Part shown: piece after piece, positions 44,451-52,687 of the stretch
Numbering within the stretch: position 1 is the stretch's first letter
Layout: every line of letters starts with the position of its first letter
Source: Sclerodactyla briareus
Lineage: Eukaryota; Echinodermata; Holothuroidea; Dendrochirotida; Sclerodactylidae
Length of the DNA: 64,000 nucleotides
Direction of reading: 5' to 3'
Assembly (NCBI GenBank): GCA_026419785.1
Contig: JAODTK010000322.1
Span: forward strand, 70,001-134,000
Position numbers and translations under genes: made by a program
Notes under the pieces: model-generated
Told to the model about the DNA's origin: nothing
Seen by the model: only the letters and a program-made list of their open reading frames with translations
Database searches by the model: none

Positions 44451-45083
44451 TTACTCGCGACTCCAGCCGCCTCGTCTTGTTTGCCATACTCTCAGTATGG
44501 GCTCTTCATCAGTTTTACTGAGTATGTATTCACGGAGCTCCACTTCCTCGCTGGTTATCGTGGCTTCCACTTCTTTCAATCCTCTACCTCCCTGTCTTCG
44601 TGGGAGGTAGAGTCTGTGTACATCATCTCTTGGGTGGAGGCCCCCATGCATGGTGAGGAGTTTGCGAGTCCTGCGGTCCAACTCGGACATCTCTTTCTTT
44701 TTCCAGTCTATCACGCCCCCTGTGTATCTCATCACTGGCATTGCATATGAATTAATCGCTTGGATTTTGTTGTGTCCGTTGAGTTTGGACTTCAGTACTT
44801 GTCGCCGTCTCTTGGTGTAGGTCTTGACTGCTCCATCCTTCAACTTGCTTCTGCAAGTTCTCCATCCCTTGCAGTATTCCCATGTATTTGTATCCTTGTG
44901 TACGTCGACGTCGTGGATCTTCCCGACGTCGAGGGGGAGCCCCTGGGTGGCCTGTACTTTGCCTCGTTGGACGATCAGTCTCCACATTTTTTCCAGCCCG
45001 AACTCCATCCTGATATCTTCGCTGAAGATCCGTACAGTGTTTATCATGGAGTCGATGTCTCTTCACTCTTCCCGTATAGCTTC
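44451..45083 (-). pseudogene. R4/Dong-like RT, C-terminal half (thumb)
   Basis: A 198-residue open frame (45047-44451) contains 'IFSEDIRMEFGLEKM' at its start, 'NKIQAINSYAMPVMRYTGG' (residues about 95-113), 'LDRRTRKLLTMHGGLHPR' (about 125-142) and 'LYLPRRQGGRGLKEVEA' (about 147-163). These blocks follow the catalytic FADD region in R2/R4-type elements. A shifted frame holds 'GYKYMGILQGMENL', which belongs between the first two blocks, so there is a pair of compensating frameshifts around 44870-44940. Polymerase motifs upstream of 45083 are absent. Confidence 0.85.
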
Positions 45084-45086
45084 ATT

Positions 45087-45127
<41 letters not shown>

Positions 45128-45137
45128 ATTATTATTA

Positions 45138-45168
<31 letters not shown>

Positions 45169-45190
45169 TTATTATTATTATTATATTATT
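45084..45190 (+). repeat. (ATT)n microsatellite, interrupted
   Basis: About 107 bp of ATT units with a few interruptions. It lies on the 5' side of the minus-strand R4/Dong-like element. Confidence 0.95.
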
Positions 45191-47716
45191 GTCAGCGTTA
45201 CTCTCTTTCGTTATTTGAATTCATCATTCAGCAACCCTATCTCCTCCCTATGCGATATCGGCTGTGAGTGACAGTTTTATATTCTCTTCTGAATCCTTCC
45301 ATCAACACAACTGTCCCTTTCGGGACGTTTGTTACGTAAGGCATAGAATGATAAATGAAATGTTGCCATTGAAAGTGTTCACACAGGAGACATATCGAAT
45401 GGCAAATAGGTGGCGCTCTTATTCCACTGGCGTTATGTCAGACGTTCCAAATGCAGTCAAATGCTGAACAACCCCGCGAAGAAACCGTCCTGACGAATTA
45501 GACATCTGTCTACATAACCCGGCGGGCGTCACGTAAACTGAATGGATCCTTAAAGGGTAACTTCTCAATGAGCGCCAGTGTGATCAGTCTCTATGCAGTG
45601 AAGGTAGGCCTATAGTTGTGTCAAGTTCTCCAGAGCACTTACAATTCATTGGATGAGTATATTGTGTATGACAGCTTTACAGCGAAAATCCGCGACGCTG
45701 GATTTGAGAAAAATAAACATGTGGGTTACCAGTGAGCTCTGTCATCGTTTTAACCATCTCACATTTTCGAAGCATATGACGTTCTGTTATACTTTGTTTA
45801 TTCCCTTTTGAGGTCAGGGGATTTATTCAGTGAAATGATGATATGTGGATATCGTTGACAAAATAACTGCACATGTTTCACAACAAGGGTTATTGGCTGA
45901 AGGCAAAATGCTGTATTCACCCCATTCCCATCAATAAACCCCAAGAAGTTGCGCCAAGGTTTCACTGTCTCTGATAGTAAGTGCCCCGCATCTGACAAAT
46001 ATCGTGCAGCAGCATTGGGAGTATACGTTTGTATATTTGCCCATCGTATGCAGGCAAGTGGTTTATGCAGTGGTCGTTGACACATTCTGCGACAGTTACA
46101 TCACCACATGTCCTCGAAACCACATGAAGAGTGAGTCATCACTGTGAATGCACTTCTCTGGTATTGAGCTATAGAAGACATATGCTTTTATAAAGTTTAG
46201 TGCATGCTGCCATATACCCTACGGTTGGACACAACTAAGACCATGAATGGGGCAGAGAGACGCTACTTTAATGATAGTAGAAACAAAATGATCAACAAAT
46301 TGATTCTCCCTTCCATAGTCTTTTTGTGGTCTGTGTTATTCCAGTAACCTATGTTGCCCGGTTGTAATAAAATGGCACAAGTTAAAGTACAATGATCATT
46401 TAAACATAGCTGCTTCTATGTGGTTGTATTATTATTAGTAATACTTTGGGAACTCAAAACTCAGAAAGAATTTCAGGCGATTCGAGTGTGAAAAGGAGAC
46501 CATTCTGCTATGTGCGATGTGGTTTTGTGTCCCGTGACGGCACGGAGAGGGAGTAACTTGTGTAATACAAAAATCAACCAAAACAGATGGATCTGATTGA
46601 AAACTTACAAGTTGTCAAGGATATGAAACTGAATTAATTCATTAATTTCAACTATGAAGATAACTAATACTTTTTTCTTTGCTATAATGGTGCAAAGTAT
46701 CAGCATTTATTGTGTGAAGTCAATGGTCGACCTCTGCATCGTTACTTTGGTGACGTCATCAGTTACGGTGAAACTCATTCAAGTAAAATAAATAACCCAT
46801 CAAGGGAACATGCCGGAAATCGCCAAATTTTGGTCGTGGGGTTTGTCCTCCTTCCATTTGTGGTTGTTTGAAGATGATCGGTTGCATGCAGTATAAATTT
46901 ATATATTACATATTCAGGAGACCTTATAACACATAAGAACATATAGACTCCTAAACATTATCTATTTATCCATCTCTCAACATCATTTATATATGGTGTA
47001 ATAAAGTTTTCCAACCAGAGGTCACCAAAGATTCTTGCAACAAGGACTGAGAAGGAAGAATCCACAAGAACCCCCTCCGTTACCACGCTATTTCAGTTAT
47101 CCCGTTTTTCTCCGGAAATGCATCAAAACAGCCACATCTTTTCTTCTTTTTAGTGGTTTGTCGTTGCCTGTATGTCCTCATGAAAACAGCCGTCTGTGAC
47201 TGCTTAAAACCTCCGTCAACCGATTAAGCATGTATTTTGAAAGTATCACCAGAGTGACATCAAACATCTAGCATAAACTGATTAAGTGGCCAGAGGCATC
47301 AGAGACTGCCAGAACAGGAAAATCACCTTGGGTAGGCGATGTATTCTTAGATCATCTTCAGATAAGTTGTATGCTTGATTCATAAATACCACGTGACCTA
47401 TGTATGTAGATTTAGTGTGTGAAAGTGAATTATAACGGTTATAATTCTGATAATAAACACAGGCTGACCAAATAAGATGAGCGCGCGACACGCAATGCCT
47501 TGCGTTCAGATATACGCGCACAAAGTCGAACGCGCGCAAGTAAATTGACGCGGTTTAGCTGTCGCAAACACGATACGCGATGTACAAGTTGCACGCGCGC
47601 GTGTAGCTTGCACAGTTTATCGAACCCTCCTTGAAACGTTTTGATGCCAATTTTAGGCATTATTATCACACTTTTCGTATGAAACAATATGTAAAGTGAA
47701 TGGGTATTTTATGAAT
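45191..47716. other. Non-coding stretch
   Basis: No clear gene. A 95-residue minus frame (46085-45798) has weak resemblance to a DDE-type transposase ('FLGFIDG') but lacks the surrounding motifs. A CpG- and GCGC-rich patch lies at about 47476-47605. 45553 has a TAAAGGGTAACTTC phrase like a Harbinger-type end, without a partner that I can find. Confidence 0.4.
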
Positions 47717-47885
47717 GGGAATAATAAACAGATACTCGGGCCTTTGTTTTCGAATTAAAACCGGTTTGACGTCATAATAGTCGGGAAAAGCCCTCGGCTG
47801 CGCCTCGGGCTTTTCTAACCTCCTATTATGACGTCATCCCGGTTTTAATTCTGCAACAAGGCCCTCGTATGTGTTCATTATTCCC
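47717..47885. mobile_element. Foldback/MITE-like element with two TGACGTCA sites
   Basis: A 169-bp near-palindrome. The left end 'gggaataataaacagatac' pairs with the right end 'gtgttcattattccc'; further in, 'gacgtcataatag' (about 47770-47782) pairs with 'ctattatgacgtc' (about 47822-47834) around a centre near 47800. Each arm therefore contains the TGACGTCA CRE palindrome. No coding capacity. No target duplication is obvious ('atgaat' left, 'taatta' right). It lies about 240 bp from the DIRS-like remnant. Confidence 0.85.
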
Positions 47886-48119
47886 TAATTATAAACCAAC
47901 TGACATTCAGCAGTCACCCCTAGCTATATAGACAGCAGATAGTGGAAGCCTGTTCCGGATGATATTAAACAAAGAAATAAATAATTGAGAAAATAGGAGG
48001 AGAACGGACAATTTGACAGAACAACGTAGAAAATGGAGAACTGCTGTAAAATTGAAAGATTAAACGAGAACCTACCTGGTTTGAAGTTTGATCCTCATTT
48101 TATGAAGCAATAGGAGTTA
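47886..48119. other. Spacer between foldback element and DIRS relic
   Basis: Possible continuation of the recombinase gene was sought on the minus strand and not recognised. Confidence 0.3.
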
Positions 48120-48635
48120 AGAATAATATGAGAGAAGCCGTTCGCGCACGTGCAGTCGAACGCCAGAGAGAAGTGGAAGGAGATTCCTCTCAGGAATTCA
48201 ACTGGAAACCCTCCATGCAACTCAAGCAATGTCGTTTATGGGAGGGAGTGGAGGGAACATTCTTCCTCAGTGTTAACAACACTATACCCACAGTTAGCAG
48301 AGAGCAGACACAGGAATTCTAAGACTTCATATGGCTGTTGCATGCATTGGATCAACATCCCGTTCAGTAAAAAAAAACTGCCACCATTCACGTATGTAGA
48401 CTCCATATTGCCGTAGTGTTGATGGCCTCCAAGAGGAGATGATAATGCAGGCTGGCAGCCTTCTCTGAACGTCCTGGCATTTCCAAGGATCTCCGGATAA
48501 TCTGCAAGAGAGAAAGTTTAGATGTTTCCACAAAGGGTGTTGCACCTGTAGTGTAGGGTGATTCAGGAGATCAGGTGATGCTGGTTGTAAGACGTGATAG
48601 TCTACAAGCATTTGTAAAAGCCGAGTGAAAACCAT
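48120..48635 (-). pseudogene. DIRS-like tyrosine recombinase, N-terminal core-binding domain
   Basis: The 102-residue frame (48635-48327) opens with a linker 'LLQMLVDYHVLQPASPDLL' and 'LQVQHPLWKHLNFLSC', then 'LSCRLSGDPWKCQDVQ' (about residues 42-57) and 'SWRPSTLRQYGVYIREWWQF' (about 68-87), the DNA-contacting helical domain of DIRS recombinases. A frameshift at about 48335 leads to 'VLEFLCLLS' and 'GYSVVNTEEE' in the next frame (to about 48250), which continue the helical bundle. The catalytic domain is not visible, so no recombination could be performed. Confidence 0.75.
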
Positions 48636-48639
48636 GGTG

Positions 48640-49600
48640 AGCAGGCCATGGAACTACCATGAGCCCTGTAGCTTTCTCTGTCGAATTTAGTCAGACATTC
48701 AGGATTAGGCCAAGCGGGAGAAAGAGAAAGCGTAAATGCCGACATGATCCCATCCAATGCTGAATGAATCCACCGCCTCTGTACCAGGGTCTGGGTGCCA
48801 TGAAATGTACCGATTCACTTGTGCATTTGACCTTGAACAAATAGGTCAATTTTGGGTACCCATGGAATGTTACCTAAGAGTCTGAAAAGCAGGGTTCAAC
48901 ATGTGATTGATTTTTTAATTTGATTAATTTATCATGGCAATTTGTCTTGACGTTCGTCAGCAAAAGCATTATTTTCACCCCGGTAGGTGCGTCACAGAAA
49001 ATACAGATACCCCGCTTTCCACACCATTCCGAAAGCTTTTCACTAGCTCAGTGTATGCTACTGTTCAGCCCATAGTTTTAACAGCAGCCACTGCCGTTGT
49101 GCTACCAATTTCAAAAATACATGACCATTGTCCCAGTATCCGAGCCAAAAGGCATGAAAGGCGCAAGAAGCTCGAGAAAGTGCCAATTCATTGTTTGCAG
49201 CCTTAAGTTCTGCTATCGACTTCCATCTACCTCCCAATCTCCAGTGTGCCATCTGTTAGCACCACAATTCGGATTGAGAAACATCACTGGTGATGCACGA
49301 TGATACCGGAGTTTCCGTTTGCGTTCGAACACTGCATTAGCACATTCCTGAACAACAGAGCAATTCATATTTTGCTCGGACTGACAGACATTGTCTAATC
49401 AAATGGCTACATTTTCACGGAGTGCTGCAACTCTATCTACTCCCAAAACTGTCTCCTCCAATGCCAAGGGCACCATATTGCACCCGGGAATAGGATGCTA
49501 CAATTCTCCCAATAACTGTGGCAACCGTTCTGATGGAATAAGACTTCGTCTAAGAAGGTTCAACGAACTTTTGCTGTATGCAACTTTCCTATTCATAAAT
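48640..49600 (-). pseudogene. DIRS-like RNase H remnant
   Basis: 'VIGRIVASYSRVQYGAL' (about 49585-49535) is the RT/RNase H connection; 'TSDVSQSELW' (about 49290-49260) stands where TDAS..GWG is usual, with the catalytic Asp kept; 'GGRWKSIAELKAANNELA' (about 49230-49175) carries the second acidic block; 'TTAVAAVKTMG' (about 49105-49070) is the block with the third acidic residue changed; then 'KIDLFVQG' (about 48850; normally DLFASR) and 'GAD..A'-like sequence with 'WSSMACSPWF'-like end. The domain is interrupted by stops at several places. RNase H in this group degrades the RNA template during cDNA synthesis. Confidence 0.7.
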
Positions 49601-49639
49601 GAGATCAGCAATTATTGGCATCAATTAACTTGAACGTAA

Positions 49640-50175
49640 TTATGACCGAGAAACTGATTTCCTGGTAGGGTGTGAAGAGGGATTTAAGGATTGTATGGAA
49701 AACACACAAACCGTGTATAGGAGCTCAATTTTTTTGCCACTGCTCCCACACACTCAGCTGTGATCTGAATCGAGAGTATCATCAATAAGGTTACTATGGT
49801 TAAACCCCCTAGCTTTCAGGGTAGAGCTAGTGGGGACTCGAGATTTTTGGAAAATGCGTGCCCTGACGATAGGCCATTGGGGAGAGCTCTAAACTGCCAA
49901 CTATTCTCCCTTCCATTGAAATCATAAGAATATCCGGTCCCTTCTATCGCGATCGGCACTGGCCATATATAACAGCCTTGAACCATACTGAATTAAGAGC
50001 AGTTTCATGTGTCTATATGAAATGAAAAATATTATATTGCTTTCATTAAGATTGGACAGATCCAGATCATTCTGACCCACCAATATTTTTTGGGGTCTTG
50101 TCAAAAATCGTTTTGATATGAAGCCTTGACCATGACATTCAGCTCGATATTGTTGCATTGCTGCAATCATCATGA
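49640..50175 (-). pseudogene. DIRS-like reverse transcriptase remnant
   Basis: Blocks seen in successive frames: 'FLTRPQKI' then 'NDLDLSNLNES' (about 50110-50040; normally KKDG.RMILDLSNLN), 'YMAS' (about 49970; normally followed by DLKDAYYSVP, which is lost), 'SWQFRALPNGLSSG' (about 49905-49865; normally F.CLPNGLSSAPR), 'LIDDTL' (about 49792-49775; the catalytic (Y)xDD pair is present with Leu in place of Tyr) and 'FLGH' near 49660. Frameshifts lie at about 49920 and 49830. It is directly upstream of the RNase H remnant. Confidence 0.75.
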
Positions 50176-50629
50176 TACATACCAGATAATGACAGCTACG
50201 ACCTGCAGTGAGAAGGTATGAGTGCGAATCCGTTGGGACCTGAAGATCAAAGGAAGGATGGAAAAAAAGAAAAGAATGAATATAATAATAATTACTAATT
50301 AAATAATGGTGCCTCCGGTGGCAGTTGAGACTTATGAGTTTCGAATCAGGATTTTGTCGCTGTGAAAACTATCAAGGAATAAATAAATACACGAATTAAA
50401 TACACTAATGAGTATGCGTGGTGCACCGCATGATAGAAATGGCCTAACCAGGGAAAGTGTTACAAAGTGAAGCGTGAAACATTGGTTACTGATTAGCATG
50501 CCCACTGGCCCACTTGCTACTCACCCTTCTGTCATGATATGGATACCGAAGTCCCCAGTGTTGGTATAAAAGATTTTCTCTGATTGAAAGTAGTTTTAGA
50601 TCTTGAGGAGTCAGAGGAAATTCCGTCAT
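50176..50629. other. Non-coding stretch
   Basis: Possible 5' side of the DIRS-like element, but no terminal repeat or ORF1 was recognised. Confidence 0.35.
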
Positions 50630-51630
50630 TGACATTGTGTGTGTGTATGTGTGTGAGTATGTGACGCCCAGCTTGTAAAAACGATTAACTTGACCCTATC
50701 GGATGGATGAAGCTCATACTTGGATGTATGTTCCCATGAGAGTACATGAACTCTATGTTTTTGGGAGTTCAGAAGTCATCTGAGGTAAAGGTCTGAAAAT
50801 CTTAACACGAATGGTCCGGAATGGTTGGTCCGTCCGATCAAGTTTGAATGAACCTGGTGTGTAGCGTTCTTCTGGTCGGGGGGGGGGGGGGGGGGGGTGG
50901 TTACAGAAAACAACTATTGTTTTGGTTCAGGTCGGAGGTTAAATTAATGGTCAAAATAGAAAAAAATGTGAAAAGTCGATTTTTGGCCAATTTTGGCTTG
51001 TAAACACGATAATCGACCCCACCTGGATGGATTGAAGCTCATAATTGATCTGTGTGATCCCATGCAGTGATGAGTAAGGAAACCCTAGTTCAGAGGTAAT
51101 ATGAGGTCACCAGGGGTCAAAGTCTGAAACCTTGTAAATATTTGGCGATAAGTCCCGAACCAGAATGGTTTGTCAGATCAGTGAAAATTTGATGTGGAGC
51201 TTTCTTATGGAGATACAGGAACCTGTTGTTTTGTGTTAGGTCGGGATGAATTTTGATGCAAATATTGGAAATTGTGAAAAGTCGATTATTTTTGCCAATG
51301 TGGTCTTGTAAACATGATAACTCGACTCCACTTCGATGAATGAAGACCATACTTATCTGTGTTTCCCATGAGGAGTACATGAACCATATTTGTTTTGGGT
51401 GTCAGGTCAGAGGTCACCAGAGGTTCAAAGTCCGAAAAAGCTTGCTGAAATTTGGTGTGTAGCTTCTTTATCGGGAGTACAGGAGCCCTAGTGGTTGGTT
51501 GGGAAAGATGGAAAATTTGTCAGAGTTATGAGACCATAATTGACGGTACAATCTTCAATTTGTCCTTGTGTCTGGCTATGGGTTTGCAGAAAGGTCACGA
51601 GTCACTAAGCTTTTGGCTTTTGGTTAGAGA
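50630..51630 (+). repeat. Dispersed repeat family A, full-length copy (~1.0 kb) with a 20-G run
   Basis: Begins with a (TG)n run (50636-50660) and 'gacgcccagcttgtaaaaac', contains three sub-unit rounds, and ends 'gagtcactaagcttttggct' (about 51599-51620). A DR1-type AGGTCA-G-AGGTCA lies at 51404-51416. A 20-base G run (50878-50897) interrupts the second sub-unit. Confidence 0.8.
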
Positions 51631-51667
51631 AAAGATGACAAAAGTAAACGTTCAAACCATCGTCTAA

Positions 51668-52684
51668 AGGGGAACTCCAGGCAAGAGGAAATGTTCCCTA
51701 CTTTTCTGCATCTTTCAAACCATTTCCATCCGTATATTGAGCGCTCCCAAAACACGACCCCCTCCGAGATCAAACACCCGAGTTCTAACTTCCCGCCTTT
51801 GGTAATGCGCAAATAACCCAGCGCTACTGTGCACAGCGCCATCGTGGCGTGAATTTGAGAATCCTCCTTAATTGTGACGTAAGCGGCGACCCAGACTGCT
51901 ATTTATAATAGAATAAAACGATAACAACGTTATACCAGTCCAACTATGAACTGTTATTTGATCACGTCAGTTCGAAAGTCGTTAGCATGCCTCGAAACAA
52001 TCTACTTTAGTATCTGTAACTACCCCTTCCCCTTTTAAATTAGCATTTTTTGTTTCCTCCAATTTCCCAAAACAAGCAGTCACATGATAAAATGACCAAT
52101 CAGATATGCGCCTTCTTCGACGACTGTCAATGGGTAATTCGTGACAGTGGAATCTAACAACACTTAACTCAATGGGAATCTCTAATAGATTTTGGTGTAA
52201 CGTCGGATCGAGCGAGCTCGAAAAGATGTGGTGAGTGGCCAATTTATGCTTCTGGTGATATTTTCTAATCGGTTGTAGGCCATAACTTCACAGAAATGAG
52301 TTGGAGACTCCCCACCAATGTAATTATGCATCCAATTTTTAAATTAATCAGTAGTGTTGTTTGAAAGAATTATGATATGAATGATGTTTTTTTATTATTC
52401 TGAGCGCTAACTCACGTACGTAAATGCACCCACACTGAGGCTTGGCTGGTTGCTTTGGTCGTGGAAAACGTCACGGTAATGGGGGGAGATATTTGACAGT
52501 TGTGCAATAATGGCGCTGTGCACTGTACCGCGAAGTGTTATTGACTATGCAACCAAGGGCGGGACATTGAATTCACTGTGACAGTGATAACGGCCGGTCT
52601 TTCAAGTCCATCAAAACACCGTGAGGAATGTCTGAAAAATATCTAGAAAAGGAAGGAAACATTACATTTGGCCTGAGTTCCCCT
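51668..52684. mobile_element. PIF/Harbinger-like non-autonomous element (MITE), TAA target duplication
   Basis: The left end AGGGGAACTC (51668-51677) is the reverse complement of the right end GAGTTCCCCT (52675-52684), and similarity continues inward for about 30 bp ('atgtt(t)cc', 'ttttct'). The bases just outside are TAA on both sides (51665-51667, 52685-52687), the 3-bp TWA duplication expected of Harbinger transposition. The ~1.0 kb interior has no transposase frame; the 86-residue minus frame 52242-51982 is unassigned. It was inserted just after a family A copy. Confidence 0.75.
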
Positions 52685-52687
52685 TAA

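Larger units (their letters stand above)
43589..45083 (-). mobile_element. R4/Dong-like non-LTR retrotransposon, 5'-truncated
   Basis: A minus-strand element with (ATT)n microsatellites on both sides (43527-43588 and 45084-45190). In order it encodes the C-terminal half of an RT (45083-44451), a CCHC-type zinc finger (about 44130-44220) and a restriction-like endonuclease (about 43650-44130). This arrangement is that of R2/R4-type LINEs, which have no APE nuclease and place the endonuclease after the RT. The upstream RT core and N-terminal DNA-binding region are missing, so the copy is 5'-truncated. At least three frameshifts are visible. The R4/Dong clade is my best match, from memory of Dong elements inserting in TAA repeats. 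Confidence 0.8.
48120..50175 (-). mobile_element. DIRS-like tyrosine-recombinase retrotransposon relic (RT-RNase H-YR)
   Basis: Collinear remnants, read from 50175 down: reverse transcriptase (50175-49640), RNase H (49600-48640) and the N-terminal domain of a tyrosine recombinase (48635-48120). That order, with a recombinase in place of an integrase, is that of the DIRS group. Frameshifts and stops occur in every domain. The recombinase catalytic half (R...HxxR...Y) is not recognised downstream, so the element is truncated at its 3' end or degraded past recognition. The Gag-like ORF1 and split-direct or inverted terminal repeats of the group were not found. Confidence 0.8.

Noticed and set aside
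43432..45218. Poly-Ile, poly-Leu and poly-Tyr reading frames
   Set aside because: They are translations of (ATT)n microsatellites and of the antisense strand of the R4/Dong-like element.
45553..45566. Second Harbinger-like end (TAAAGGGTAACTTC)
   Set aside because: No inverted partner with a matching TAA flank was found nearby.
48126..48416. Plus-strand genes at 48128-48322 and 48150-48416
   Set aside because: They are antisense to the recombinase remnant, which has recognisable conserved blocks.
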